Notes: a model not told the origin generated them from the sequence alone. A stretch of DNA of 64,000 nucleotides from Microbacterium marinum (GCF_014204835.1 NZ_JACHMD010000001.1:2914001-2978000); one strand, 5' to 3'; positions 34,910 to 44,478 are shown, numbered from the stretch's first letter. A program made the numbers and translations.

Positions 34910-36376
34910 TCACGCCCGGTGCGGCAGCGCGTGCCCGGCCGGTCCGTCGCCGCGTAGCGGCGGGTACCGCCAGGCGAGGCGGGCCACCCCGCCCGGCTCG
35001 ATGTCGACGAGCAGGGTGTGCGGGGTCTGGATCATTCGGAGCTCGGCATGCCACGAGCCGTCGGCGTCGACGCCGGCGGTGCTGCGAAACGGCACCGCAT
35101 CGAGTCCGGCCTCGGGAGCCGGCCACTCCCCTGCAGCCCAGGCGCCGCGCCCGATCGGCAATGTCACGTCGACCCCGTCGCCACGGAGCCGCGCGAGCCA
35201 GCCGTCCGCGATCGGCGACACCTCGAGTCGCTCGGCACCGGGAACCGAACCACCGCTCGAGAACGGTCCCGGCACGGTCGCCCCGACCTCGACGTCGAAC
35301 GCCCCCTCGAACGTGCCACCGGCATCGCCGGGGAGCGGCAGCGCGAGCCCTGCGAGGCGCTCGGCGAGCGCGCCATCCGCTTCCGTCGTCCCGGCACCGG
35401 ACATCGCCGGCACCAGGTGGGTCGTGAGGAGGTCGAGAAGGCCCTGCATGTCGACCGTCTCCGCCGTGGTCACAACGACCGCATCCTGCTCGGGCCACAC
35501 GATGATGAACTGCCCGTAGGCGCCGTCGCCGCGGAATCCGTGCCGGTTCATCCAGTACTGGAAGCCGTACCCCTGCTGCCAGTCCACCGGATCGGCCGCG
35601 CCCGGCGCGCGGTGCGCGGCGTCGTTCTCCGTCTGCAGCGACGTCGCCTGCGCGACCCACGCCTCGGGCAGCAGCTGCGCGTCGCCGAACCGGCCACGGT
35701 CGAGCACGAGCTGTCCGGTCTTGGCGAGGGATTCGGTGCGCACGTGGATCCCGGAGAACGCCATCTCGACGTCGCCGATCATCATCCACTGCGCCTCGTC
35801 GATGCCGAGGGGATCGAGCAATCGCGGACGCAGATAATCGAGGATGCCGCCACCCGTCGTCTTCGCGACGAGCCGGCCGACTCCGTAGATCGTGGGCTGG
35901 TTGTAGCAGAACAGCGTCCCCGGCTCGCGTTCGGGCGGTACCGCGAAGAAGCCGGCCAGCAGATCACCTTGCGATGCCGCCGCCGCGCGGTCGAGCGTCT
36001 CCTGCTCATGGCCGCTCGACATCGACAGCGCGTGCCGTACGAGGTAGCGGTCGTACTTCTCGTCGACGCCGTCGGGCACGAGCTCCCGGAAGTGGTCGAC
36101 CATCCGGTCGTCGAGCCCGAATCGCCCCTCCGAGATCGCGAGTCCGGCTGCCGCTGACGTGAATGTCTTCGACAGCGAGTACACGAGGTGCTTCAGGTCG
36201 GCGGCGTACGGCGCCCACCACCCCTCGGCGACCACGTGTCCGTGCCGGAGCACCATGAGGCTGTGGAGCTCGTGGTCGCTCGCCTCGAGCGCGTCGAGCA
36301 ACCGGTCGACGCCGGCGGCATCCACCCCCTGCGCGGACGGAGCGGACCGGGGCAGGGAAGCGGACGACGACGTCAT
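34910..36376 (-). CDS. Serine hydrolase of the class C beta-lactamase family
   Basis: The 488-aa protein (ATG at 36376) has SxxK at S67-K70 in YSLSK, a YN motif in FCYNQPTIYGVG and a later conserved block GYGFQYWMNRHGFRGDGAYGQ. The extra C-terminal domain (about 345-488) is beta-rich. No signal peptide is evident. Such proteins act as esterases or D-amino-acid peptidases rather than true lactamases. It is the last gene of a likely minus-strand run with galM 34 bp upstream. Confidence 0.85.
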   Translation of the reverse strand: MTSSSASLPRSAPSAQGVDAAGVDRLLDALEASDHELHSLMVLRHGHVVAEGWWAPYAADLKHLVYSLSKTFTSAAAGLAISEGRFGLDDRMVDHFRELVPDGVDEKYDRYLVRHALSMSSGHEQETLDRAAAASQGDLLAGFFAVPPEREPGTLFCYNQPTIYGVGRLVAKTTGGGILDYLRPRLLDPLGIDEAQWMMIGDVEMAFSGIHVRTESLAKTGQLVLDRGRFGDAQLLPEAWVAQATSLQTENDAAHRAPGAADPVDWQQGYGFQYWMNRHGFRGDGAYGQFIIVWPEQDAVVVTTAETVDMQGLLDLLTTHLVPAMSGAGTTEADGALAERLAGLALPLPGDAGGTFEGAFDVEVGATVPGPFSSGGSVPGAERLEVSPIADGWLARLRGDGVDVTLPIGRGAWAAGEWPAPEAGLDAVPFRSTAGVDADGSWHAELRMIQTPHTLLVDIEPGGVARLAWRYPPLRGDGPAGHALPHRA

Positions 36377-36410
36377 CGTCCCATCGTACGAAGCGGGCGC
36401 GGGCGTCCGC

Positions 36411-37367
36411 TCAGAATGACGAGATCCGCCAGGATGCCGCGAACTCCACACCCGGCGCGAGTGTCACGAGCCCGGTGTCGTAGGGGTAGCGGTCGGCGTT
36501 GAACGCGTCGGGGGCCGAGGTCATCGGCTCCACGGCGACGCCGGTGCGGTGGTCGGGGTTCGCGGCGCCGTCGGGCTTGTCACCCGTGTACACCTGCACC
36601 CACGGGCACTCCGCACCCCAGGCGACCTCCACGCCGACGCCGGACGGATCCGTGAGGCGCAGGACGGCGCCGTCCGCGGCATCCGTCTCGAGATCGGTGA
36701 ACGCGTGGTCGAGCTGGACCCCGCCCAGCGGACGCGGCTCGCGGCGGTCGAAGCGCTCCGGGTCGTGGTCGGCGACGGGGTGCAGCGCGACCGGGCTGAG
36801 CCGGTCGGGGGTGACCTCGAGGACGGATGCCGCCGGGAGGCGAAGCGTCCATTCGTCCAGCGGCGCAGGTCCGGCGACGAGGTAGGGGTGCGGGCCCGTG
36901 CCGAAGGGGGCGTCGGTCGCGCTCTGGTTGATGGCACGGACGGTCTGGGTCAGCCCGTCGGCGCCGAGGGCGTACGTCGTCTCGACGCGGACACGCCACG
37001 GGTAGCCGGTCTGTGGCTGGATGACCGCTTCGAGGGTGACGGCGTCATCGCTCTGCGCGACGACGCCGTAGTCGAGCCACGCGGCCAGACCGTGGAGCGC
37101 CTGCGACCGTTCGGGCTCGGTGAGCGCGGTGACGTACTCCGTACCGGCGAACGTGTAGGTGCCGCCGACGATGCGGTTCGGCCACGGCGCGAGCGTCGCG
37201 CCGCGGTAGTCGGGGCGCACCCGGTCGGCGTCGAAGGACAGGATGAGGTCGCGCCCGTCGTGGCGCAGCACGCGCAGCGACGCGCCGACCGAGGCGATGA
37301 CGGCCTCGTAGGCGCCGGAGCGCAGCGAGTACTGGATGCCCGAGGCGGGCGGAGGGGCAGAGGTCAC
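36411..37367 (-). CDS. galM: Aldose 1-epimerase
   Basis: This mutarotase-fold protein of 318 aa (GTG at 37367) has PWPNRIVGGTYTF, LHGL, catalytic GTGPHPYLVAG (His) and VAVEPMTSAPDAFN (Glu). It interconverts alpha and beta hexose anomers. Its start overlaps the upstream dehydrogenase stop as GTGA, so translation is coupled. Confidence 0.92.
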   Translation of the reverse strand: MTSAPPPASGIQYSLRSGAYEAVIASVGASLRVLRHDGRDLILSFDADRVRPDYRGATLAPWPNRIVGGTYTFAGTEYVTALTEPERSQALHGLAAWLDYGVVAQSDDAVTLEAVIQPQTGYPWRVRVETTYALGADGLTQTVRAINQSATDAPFGTGPHPYLVAGPAPLDEWTLRLPAASVLEVTPDRLSPVALHPVADHDPERFDRREPRPLGGVQLDHAFTDLETDAADGAVLRLTDPSGVGVEVAWGAECPWVQVYTGDKPDGAANPDHRTGVAVEPMTSAPDAFNADRYPYDTGLVTLAPGVEFAASWRISSF

Positions 37368-38398
37368 GGGCGGAGCATCACTTTCAGGGCGTCGCGGTCG
37401 TCCATCAGACGGTAGCCCTCGGCGGCGTCGTCGAGGGGGAGCTCGCGATCGAACACGGCCCCGGGATCGACCGTACCGTCCAGCACCCCCGGCAGCAGGG
37501 CGTCGATGTAGGCACGCACCGGCGCCACACCGCCGGCGATCGTGACGTTGCGTTCGAACTGCACCCGCCCGACGGGTCCGTCGGAGTATTGCGGCACGCC
37601 GACCCGCGTGACGGTTCCGCCGGCGCGGACCACACCGAGGGCCTGTTCGTACGCCGGCAGGTGCCCGACGGCGTCGACGACGACGTGCGCGCCGTCACCG
37701 CCGGTGAGATCGCGGACCGCCGCGACCCCGTCCTCACCGCGCTCGGCGACGACGTCGGTCGCACCGAAGCGACGACCGAGGTCGGTCCGGGCGCGATGCC
37801 GACCCATCAGGACGATCCGCTCCGCGCCGAGCTGCCGCGCAGAGAGGACGGCCAGCAGCCCGACCGCGCCATCGCCGATCACGACGACGTCCTTCCCCGC
37901 CCGGACCCCGCCGGTCACGGCGGCATGCCAGCCGGTGCCGTACACGTCGCTCAGGGTGAGGAGCCCCGGCATCCGCTCGTCGTCTTCGGTCACGTCGACG
38001 CGGTACAGGGTCCCGTCTGCGAAGGGCGCCCGGCGATACTGCGCCTGCGCCCCGCCGGCACCCGTGGGGACACTCAGGCCGGCGACCCGGCACGAGGTCT
38101 GCAGCCCTTCGCGACAGAAGTCGCACACCCCGCACGAGAAGACGAACGGCACGATGACGACGTCTCCGGGTGCGACGGTGCGCACGTCAGCTCCGATCTC
38201 CTCGACGACGGCGACCATCTCGTGCCCCATCGATCGTCCGGCGGTGTTCGGCTTCATCGAGTGGTACGGGTGCAGGTCACTGCCGCACACGCACGCGACG
38301 ATCGTCCGGAGCACCGCATCGGTCGGTTGCTCGATCCGCGGTTCGGGGGCGTCGATCACCCGGACGTCGCCGGGACCGTACATGTACGCAGCTCGCAT
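37364..38398 (-). CDS. Zinc-dependent medium-chain alcohol dehydrogenase
   Basis: The 344-aa protein (MRAAYMYGPGDVRVIDAPEP) has the catalytic zinc ligands in VCGSDLH and GHEMV. Structural zinc cysteines are spread through FSCGVCDFCREGLQTSC. The Rossmann loop is VIGDGAVGLLAV. The substrate is unknown. It is coupled to galM, and a rhodanese gene ends 26 bp upstream. Confidence 0.92.
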   Translation of the reverse strand: MRAAYMYGPGDVRVIDAPEPRIEQPTDAVLRTIVACVCGSDLHPYHSMKPNTAGRSMGHEMVAVVEEIGADVRTVAPGDVVIVPFVFSCGVCDFCREGLQTSCRVAGLSVPTGAGGAQAQYRRAPFADGTLYRVDVTEDDERMPGLLTLSDVYGTGWHAAVTGGVRAGKDVVVIGDGAVGLLAVLSARQLGAERIVLMGRHRARTDLGRRFGATDVVAERGEDGVAAVRDLTGGDGAHVVVDAVGHLPAYEQALGVVRAGGTVTRVGVPQYSDGPVGRVQFERNVTIAGGVAPVRAYIDALLPGVLDGTVDPGAVFDRELPLDDAAEGYRLMDDRDALKVMLRP

Positions 38399-38424
38399 GA
38401 TCCGATTCAACTACGGATGCCGCG

Positions 38425-39267
38425 TCACGCGCTGTCGCCGGTCGCGACGGGGCGATCCGCGTGGTTCGACCACTGGCTCCACGATCCCACGTACAGGGCC
38501 GGAGCCAACCCGGCGAGCCGAGCGGCGAATACCGCCTGCGCGGCCGACACCCCCGACCCGCAGTACAGGCCCAGCTCGGTGTCGTCTTCGACGCCCTGCG
38601 CGGCGAACCGCGCGCGCAGCTGCTCCGCGGGAAGGAATCGGCCGTCGGCGTCGAGGTTGCCTCCGACGGGCAGATTCCTCGCGCCGGGGATGTGTCCCGC
38701 ACGCGGGTCGATCGGCTCGCTCTCGCCGCGGTAGCGCTCCGGGGCGCGCACGTCCAGAAGCACGCCGCGCTCGGGAAGACCGGCGGCCTCGTCGATGTCG
38801 AGGCGTCGCCGGTGGCCGGGCGTGAGCGCGATGTCGCCGCGTGCCGCCGACTCCTCCCCCGTTGCCAGGGGGAGCCCCGCCTGACGCCACGCGGCGAGTC
38901 CGCCGTCGAGCAAGCGGACGTCGGGGACACCGGCATCCGTCAGCACCCACCAGGCGCGCGCCGCGCCGAACGAGAGCCAGTCGTCGTAGACCACGACCGT
39001 GTCCCCCTTGTCGATGCCCCAGCGGCGGGCGGCGGTTTGCAGGTCAGCGATCGCCGGCAACGGATGCCGCCCGTCGGTCGCGTCGCCGTGGGCGGCGAGC
39101 TCGTCGTCGAGGCTGACGTAGACCGCGCCGGGAATGTGCCCCGCCTCGTACTCCGGCCGTCCGTCGGGCCGGTCGAGCCGCCAGCGGACGTCGAGGACGG
39201 TCAGCGGCGCGTCGGACGCGCGGAGTTCGGTCAGGTCGGTCGGGGAGATGAGACGGGCATCGATCAT
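38425..39267 (-). CDS. Tandem-rhodanese sulfurtransferase (SseA-like)
   Basis: The 280-aa protein has two rhodanese modules: an inactive N-terminal one (about 5-125, with a YDDWLSFGAARAWWVL loop) and a catalytic C-terminal one (about 150-270). The active-site loop is CGSGVSA. CGSGVxA is the signature of mercaptopyruvate/thiosulfate sulfurtransferases. It heads the minus-strand run with ADH, galM and the serine hydrolase. Confidence 0.92.
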   Translation of the reverse strand: MIDARLISPTDLTELRASDAPLTVLDVRWRLDRPDGRPEYEAGHIPGAVYVSLDDELAAHGDATDGRHPLPAIADLQTAARRWGIDKGDTVVVYDDWLSFGAARAWWVLTDAGVPDVRLLDGGLAAWRQAGLPLATGEESAARGDIALTPGHRRRLDIDEAAGLPERGVLLDVRAPERYRGESEPIDPRAGHIPGARNLPVGGNLDADGRFLPAEQLRARFAAQGVEDDTELGLYCGSGVSAAQAVFAARLAGLAPALYVGSWSQWSNHADRPVATGDSA

Positions 39268-39305
39268 GAGGCGACCCTATTGCGGCTGCGAGTTCCGCTC
39301 ACGCG

Positions 39306-39340
39306 ACAGCGCCGGAGCCCTGTGAGGACTCCGGCGCTGT
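39306..39340. terminator. Hairpin in the rhodanese/secreted-protein gap
   Basis: A 12-bp perfect stem (39306-39317 with 39329-39340) has an 11-nt loop. It lies 3' of the minus-strand secreted-protein gene ending at 39378 and could terminate it. No T tract. Confidence 0.5.
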
Positions 39341-39377
39341 GCGGGAAGCTGTCGGATCGGAACCGATCCTGGAGCGG

Positions 39378-39938
39378 TCAGTCGCCGAGGATGCCGTCGA
39401 CCAGGTCGTTCACGTCGGACGAGACGTCGCCCACGGCGTCGTCGACATCGCTCGTCACGTCGGTGACGATGTCGCCGGTCTCCGTGCCGAGGTCGCTCGT
39501 GACGTCGCCGACCTCAGCGCCCACGTCGCCCACGTTCGAGGAGACGTCGTTGCCGGAGCCGACCTCGTTGCCCGAGCCGACGGGAGCGTCGACCGAGGTG
39601 TCGTTGCCCGAGCCGAGAGGCGCGGTCACGTCGTTGCCCGAACCGATCGGTGCGTCGTTGCCGGAGCCGATGTCGCCGGTCGAGACGTCACCGAGGTTGA
39701 CGTCGCCGGTGGAGATGCCACCGCTGTTGCCGTTCGCGCTGACGACGTCGCTCAGCCACGTCTGGAGCGTGTCCTGGGCGTCGAGGAAGTCGGTGAAGCC
39801 CTCGGTCGCGGTGGTGGTGTCGGTGGTCGTGTTCTCGGTTTCGGCAGCGTTCGCCGGCAGGGCGAAGCCCGCGGTGAGGGCGACGGCGGCGAGGCCGGTC
39901 GAGCCGATGACGAGGTTCCGCTTCAGGTTGGTACGCAT
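39378..39938 (-). CDS. Secreted low-complexity GSGND-repeat protein
   Basis: The 186-aa protein has a clear signal peptide (about 1-32, ending LPANAAE). A Thr-rich linker is followed by a helical stretch (GFTDFLDAQDTLQTWLSDVV). Five GSGN[D/E] repeats lie at about 91-95, 99-103, 109-113, 121-125 and 127-131, then VGDV/TSDV repeats run to the end. The mature chain is very acidic with no cysteine. The D/N/G repeats could bind calcium, as in related low-complexity surface proteins; this is inference. I do not recognise a named family. Confidence 0.75.
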   Translation of the reverse strand: MRTNLKRNLVIGSTGLAAVALTAGFALPANAAETENTTTDTTTATEGFTDFLDAQDTLQTWLSDVVSANGNSGGISTGDVNLGDVSTGDIGSGNDAPIGSGNDVTAPLGSGNDTSVDAPVGSGNEVGSGNDVSSNVGDVGAEVGDVTSDLGTETGDIVTDVTSDVDDAVGDVSSDVNDLVDGILGD

Positions 39939-40011
39939 GAGTCTGTCTTCCTTCCTTCAGTGCGGCTTTCGCACGATGGGTTGTCCGGAAGGGGCGGGAG
40001 ATCGGATTGGA

Positions 40012-40037
40012 CGGATGCCGCGGTTCAGCGGCATCCG
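40012..40037. terminator. Hairpin downstream of the FtsX-type permease gene
   Basis: A perfect 10-bp stem (40012-40021 with 40028-40037) with a 6-nt loop lies about 95 bp beyond the permease stop codon. It is a plausible terminator of the PadR-ABC operon. Confidence 0.45.
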
Positions 40038-40132
40038 CTCTTCTGGGCGTGCTGCGATCGCCGCCCTGACACGGATGTCGCGGATTCCTGGCAGTTCCCT
40101 GACTCGGCCGATCCGGCGGCGGAACGCCGGAC

Positions 40133-43036
40133 TCAGGCGATGACGTTGCGACGGGTCAGTGCCGGGGTGCGCGGTGACACGAGCCAGTTGACGGCGGCGA
40201 TCCCGAGCGGGAGGGCGACGACGAGCGTGCCGAGCAGCCACCACGGGATGTCGGCCAGGTCCATCGCGCCCTGCCCCGCGGTCTGAGACTGCAGCCAGAA
40301 GCCAATGGGCGGGAGGATGCCGGCGGTCGCACCCGCGAACGTGCCGAAGCCCGCGATGACGAGCCCCTGCCAGAAGCCGATGCGACGACGCAGGCCGCGC
40401 GTTCCCCCGACAGCGGCGAGGGTCGCATCGTCGGGTCGACGCTCGAAGCGGGCGAGGCCGAGGGCGACGGCGCTCGCTCCGACGACGAGCACGGCGACGC
40501 CGATCAGCAGCGGGATGAGCCAGCTCTCGGCCCCCGAGGGGCCGGTCTCGACCCAGGAGGAGACGCCGTACTCATCCGTCGAGGTGCCGTCGACGAGGGC
40601 GTAGAGCCGGTCCATGTCGTCCTGGGTCGGCGGCTCCGCGAACTGTCCGAAGAGGTGCCGTTCGACGACGGTGATCCCGAGGTCCGCCGCCGTCTCCGGC
40701 GAGATGGCGACCGTCACTCCCGATTCCGGCGCGTCGACGACGATCGCGTCGAGCCGGCGCTCCCAGGCGGCGTCTTCCGCGGGCTCGGGTTCGAAGACGG
40801 TTCCGTCGTCCCTGGCGAGGGTCGCAGGGTCGATGGGATAGTTCTCCGGGGCACCGCCGAAGACCCACTGACGTTCCGTCCACGCGCCGACGGCGATCGT
40901 GTCGTCGGTGACGTACCCGGCGTCGAGGACGAAGGCGGCTCCGCCCTCGTAGGCGGCTCGCTCCTCCGCGCTCACGCGGACACCGAGGACCGTCTCGAGT
41001 CCGTCGGCAGGAACGACCGTCAGGTTGTTCTGCGGACCGTTCAGCTCACCCCAGCTCCACCCCATACCGGCGGCGTCCTCGCCTCGCTCGCGCAACACCC
41101 GCTCGGGCATGAGCGCGGTCGCGCGCAGGGCATCGGCTGGAATCTCCGAGGCGGTTTCGGCCCAATACTCCTCCTGACGCGACACCGTCGTCGTCTCGAC
41201 CACGCCCGCGGCGACCATCGCATCGCGTGCGGCGTCTGCGGCCGTCCCGGCGGTCGCCGCGTCGAGGGGCGCTTCCCCGGCGGGGTAGAGGGTGGTGATG
41301 GCCGTGCCGATCGGCGCGCTGTACATGTAGCTGCGCGCGGACTGCTCGACACTCATCACGCCCAGGCCGATCGCGAACACGCCGACGAAGACCGTGGCGC
41401 CGATCGCCGCGAAGGCCGGCACGGTGCGCGCACCGTTGGCGACGGCGTCGCGCGAGGCCATGCGCGCCGCGATCCCGAGTCGCGACAGCAGGCGCGACGC
41501 GAGCCACAGCAGCCACCGACCCGACAGGATGATCCCGATCTGGGCGAGGATCGGTCCGCCGATGATGCCGACGAACGGCAGCCACCGCAGCGGCGAGTCG
41601 TAGGCCAGGGTCGTGCTCGCCGTGACGGCGCCCGCCGCGATGCCGCAGACGACGGTGATCGCGACACCCACGAGGATCAGCAACGATCCCCACAACGGGC
41701 GGGCCGCCGTGACCTTCTGTGGACGACGAGCGCCGCGCAGGGCGCTGATCGTGTCGGACCTTCCCACGCCACGTGCCGGGACGAGAGCCGAAGCGGTGCC
41801 GACGAGCACAGCGAAGACGAGGATGCCGACCAGCAGGAGCCACGGCACGTGGAAGCCCCAGAACATCGTCGCCGAGCCGTTGTCGGTGAGGGCCATGACG
41901 AGCGCTCCGAGCCCCACGCCGGCGGCGAGCCCCACGCCGCCGGCGATGAGCCCCAACACGGTGCCCTGGAGGAGCACCGTGCGTCTGAGATCCTTCGCAT
42001 CCGCACCGACGCTGGCCGCGATGGCGAGCGCGCGCTGCTGCCTGCGGGCGCTGACAGCGAAGGCGGCACCCGCGAGCATGACGACCATGTAGGCGGCGGC
42101 CACACCACCGGCACCCAGGCCCGCGGCGAGCGCGAGCACGCTGTAGAGCTGCTGCGTCGCAGAGTCGACGTACATGTTGCCGTCGGGCAGCGAGAAGGCC
42201 GGCGGGTCGAGGACCACCTCGCGCGAGTAAGCCACGAAGCCCGCCTCGTTGAGCTCCTGCACGGCCGGCCAGTCGAGCGAGAGCTCGGGCAGGTACCACG
42301 CGGGCGTGCCGAAGCGGTCGGCGTCGACGAACGCGACGCCGCTTCGATCGTGCGGCATCGAGGCGTCGTCGAACGTGCCGGTGATCTTGTACGCGTCGCC
42401 TGACTCCGCGAGGACGATCTCTCCGCCGATCCGACCATCGATCCTGTCGAGCGTCGCTGCGGTGACGAGGACCTCGTCGGATGCCGCAGGCGCACGCCCG
42501 TCGACCAGCGCGAACTTCCCCTCGAATCGGTCGTCCCAGATTGCGCCGCCCCATGCGGTGACCAGACCCATCCCCTCGGCGGTCTCGATCCGGATCTCGC
42601 CCTGCGAGATCGCCACGGTGCGTGTCCCGGCGGGAAGCGCGGAGGTCGGATCGGTCGGGAACTCGCCCTCCGGGATCTCACCGGAGAAGTCCGAGCCGTA
42701 TCCGGTCATCCACACCTGATCGGGCGCCTGCCAGAAGCCCTCACCGGGGACGCCGGCCGCCCCCACCCACGCCTGCATCCGACCGAGTTCGACGTCGGCC
42801 CGCTCCTCGGGAGTCCCGATCATGCTGTCGACGTACACCGCGACGCCCGCCATGCCCGCGATCGGCAGCGCGATGAGGGTCATGATCAGCAGCGACGACA
42901 CCCAGGTGCGTCGCACCTGCCGCCGCGCGATACGTGCCGACACCCGCAGCCGCGCGCTGCGCGATCGTTTCGGCGGCTTCACGCGGGTCGCTGGCGTCGC
43001 GGCATCCGTCCGACGCCGCTCCTGCACTTCAGTCAT
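40133..43036 (-). CDS. FtsX-like ABC transporter permease (MacB/LolC type)
   Basis: The 967-aa membrane protein has a first span near residue 45-70, a large extracytoplasmic domain and a triple span (about 300-430). Further central spans follow (about 460-570), then a second extracytoplasmic domain (about 590-850) and three final spans (about 855-950). The duplicated 4+4-type FtsX layout matches permeases paired with a single ATPase for peptides, lipids or antibiotics. The ATPase gene lies 106 bp upstream on the same strand. The gap between them holds a 16-bp inverted repeat. Confidence 0.88.
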   Translation of the reverse strand: MTEVQERRRTDAATPATRVKPPKRSRSARLRVSARIARRQVRRTWVSSLLIMTLIALPIAGMAGVAVYVDSMIGTPEERADVELGRMQAWVGAAGVPGEGFWQAPDQVWMTGYGSDFSGEIPEGEFPTDPTSALPAGTRTVAISQGEIRIETAEGMGLVTAWGGAIWDDRFEGKFALVDGRAPAASDEVLVTAATLDRIDGRIGGEIVLAESGDAYKITGTFDDASMPHDRSGVAFVDADRFGTPAWYLPELSLDWPAVQELNEAGFVAYSREVVLDPPAFSLPDGNMYVDSATQQLYSVLALAAGLGAGGVAAAYMVVMLAGAAFAVSARRQQRALAIAASVGADAKDLRRTVLLQGTVLGLIAGGVGLAAGVGLGALVMALTDNGSATMFWGFHVPWLLLVGILVFAVLVGTASALVPARGVGRSDTISALRGARRPQKVTAARPLWGSLLILVGVAITVVCGIAAGAVTASTTLAYDSPLRWLPFVGIIGGPILAQIGIILSGRWLLWLASRLLSRLGIAARMASRDAVANGARTVPAFAAIGATVFVGVFAIGLGVMSVEQSARSYMYSAPIGTAITTLYPAGEAPLDAATAGTAADAARDAMVAAGVVETTTVSRQEEYWAETASEIPADALRATALMPERVLRERGEDAAGMGWSWGELNGPQNNLTVVPADGLETVLGVRVSAEERAAYEGGAAFVLDAGYVTDDTIAVGAWTERQWVFGGAPENYPIDPATLARDDGTVFEPEPAEDAAWERRLDAIVVDAPESGVTVAISPETAADLGITVVERHLFGQFAEPPTQDDMDRLYALVDGTSTDEYGVSSWVETGPSGAESWLIPLLIGVAVLVVGASAVALGLARFERRPDDATLAAVGGTRGLRRRIGFWQGLVIAGFGTFAGATAGILPPIGFWLQSQTAGQGAMDLADIPWWLLGTLVVALPLGIAAVNWLVSPRTPALTRRNVIA

Positions 43037-43047
43037 CGCTCATCCCC

Positions 43048-43135
43048 CTGCAGAACTCCACCGTCTTCGTCCCCCCCCGGCGTCCGTCACAGCCCGAATG
43101 TGCCGTCCACGACACGATCCGGTGGAGTTCTGCAG
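43048..43135. repeat. 16-bp inverted repeat flanking a 56-bp spacer
   Basis: Arms CTGCAGAACTCCACCG (43048-43063) and its exact complement (43120-43135) enclose 56 bp that include a run of eight C. It nearly fills the gap between the ABC ATPase and permease genes. It resembles a dispersed palindromic element and would form a stem in the mRNA that could separate ATPase and permease expression. Confidence 0.75.
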
Positions 43136-43142
43136 GTCGTCA

Positions 43143-43859
43143 TCACGCCTCCGCCAGCAGCGCGTCGGCGCCGGCGCGCTGCGACTGGTCGACGATCCGG
43201 CCGTCGCGCAAGAACACGATGCGGTCCGCCCACGCGGCGTGCCGGGCTTCGTGGGTCACGAGGATGCCGGCGGCGCCCTGGTCCACCCGCGCGCGGAGCA
43301 TCTTCATGACCTGCTCGCCCGTCACCGAATCGAGGGCCCCGGTGGGCTCGTCCGCGAGGATCAGGCGGCGTCCGCCGACGACGGCGCGCGCGATCGCGAC
43401 GCGCTGCTGCTGGCCGCCGGACAGGTCGTCGGGATACGAGGCGAGCTTGTCCTCGAGCCCCACCGAGGCAAGAGCATCCCGACCCGCACGGTGCGCCGCA
43501 CGGGCTCGGAAGCCGTCGAGCTCCAGCGGCAGCGTCACGTTCTCGAGAGCCGTGAGGGTCGGGATGAGATTGAAGTCCTGGAACACGAAACCCAGGGAGC
43601 GCCGCCGCAGCTGCGCGAGGTCGCGGGCCGATGCCGTGGACAGATACGTCCCCTCGACGATGACCTCGCCCGTGGTGGGCTTCTGGAGACCGCCCGAGAT
43701 CGACAGCAGCGTCGACTTGCCCGAACCGGACGCCCCCATGATCGCGACGAGTTCACCCTTGTCGACGGAGAGGTCGACACCCGAGAGGGCCGAGACGCTG
43801 GTCTCCCCCTCGCCGTACTGCTGGGTGACCCCCACGAGCTGGAGGACGGGAACGCTCAT
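43143..43859 (-). CDS. ABC transporter ATP-binding protein (MacB/LolD type)
   Basis: The 238-aa ATPase (MSVPVLQLVGVTQQYGEGE, ATG at 43859) has Walker A GASGSGKSTLL near residue 45. The Q-loop is FVFQDFNLIPTLTALENV, the signature LSGGQQQRVAIARA, Walker B LILADEPTGALD and the H-loop VTHEARHAAWAD. The start overlaps the PadR stop as ATGA. It energises the FtsX-type permease encoded downstream. Confidence 0.93.
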   Translation of the reverse strand: MSVPVLQLVGVTQQYGEGETSVSALSGVDLSVDKGELVAIMGASGSGKSTLLSISGGLQKPTTGEVIVEGTYLSTASARDLAQLRRRSLGFVFQDFNLIPTLTALENVTLPLELDGFRARAAHRAGRDALASVGLEDKLASYPDDLSGGQQQRVAIARAVVGGRRLILADEPTGALDSVTGEQVMKMLRARVDQGAAGILVTHEARHAAWADRIVFLRDGRIVDQSQRAGADALLAEA

Positions 43860-44464
43860 CGCACGGCCTCCGTCGCCTCGGACCGCGCGGGTCGGCCACG
43901 CTTGGGTGTCTCGGTCGACAGCTCCAGCCCCATCGTGCGGCGCGGGTGCTGGGCCAGTCGCTGCTCGGTGTGGTCGAGCCAGCGCGCCTCCGCCTCCGCC
44001 GCGAAGATCATCGAGTCGACGACCAGTGACCACGCCAGCTCCTCGGGGCCGTCAGGGCTCGCCCCGGCGTACTTCGCCCGGTTGAGCTCCTGGAGCTGGC
44101 GGAGCGACGCGCGGCGCTGCGTCTGGATCACCGCCGTCAGGTCGACGCCGGGCAGAGTAGCCGCGACGGCGAGCTTGATGGCCAGCTCGTCACGCGTGCC
44201 CTGAGCTCGCTCGACCGGAGCCGCCAGCCATTCGCGGACCTCGGCGGAACCGGCATCCGTGATCTGCCAGTACACGTGCCCCTGCTCGTCGACGTCGCCC
44301 TTCTCGACGAGGCCGTCGCGCTCCAGTCGCTCGAGGGTGTTGTAGATCTGCCCCACGTTCAGCGGCCAGGTCGACCCCGTGCGTCGGTCGAACTCGGCAC
44401 GGAGCTGATAGCCGTAGCAGGCGCCCTGATCCAGGATGGCCAAGAGGCTCGAACGAACCGACAT
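43856..44464 (-). CDS. PadR-family transcriptional regulator
   Basis: The 202-aa protein starts MSVRSSLLAILDQGACYGYQ (ATG at 44464). The PadR winged helix (about 1-75, GQIYNTLERLERDGLV...HVYWQITDAG) is followed by a VTR-type C-terminal coiled domain (about 90-180). It is first in an operon with the ABC ATPase and permease, the common PadR arrangement that controls antimicrobial efflux. The promoter carries repeated CATACCGGG sites for autorepression. Confidence 0.92.
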   Translation of the reverse strand: MSVRSSLLAILDQGACYGYQLRAEFDRRTGSTWPLNVGQIYNTLERLERDGLVEKGDVDEQGHVYWQITDAGSAEVREWLAAPVERAQGTRDELAIKLAVAATLPGVDLTAVIQTQRRASLRQLQELNRAKYAGASPDGPEELAWSLVVDSMIFAAEAEARWLDHTEQRLAQHPRRTMGLELSTETPKRGRPARSEATEAVR

Positions 44465-44478
44465 CGTGCTCCTCGCTG

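Noticed and set aside
39306..39340. Riboswitch between the rhodanese and secreted-protein genes
   Set aside because: Only one simple hairpin is present; no conserved aptamer features were seen.
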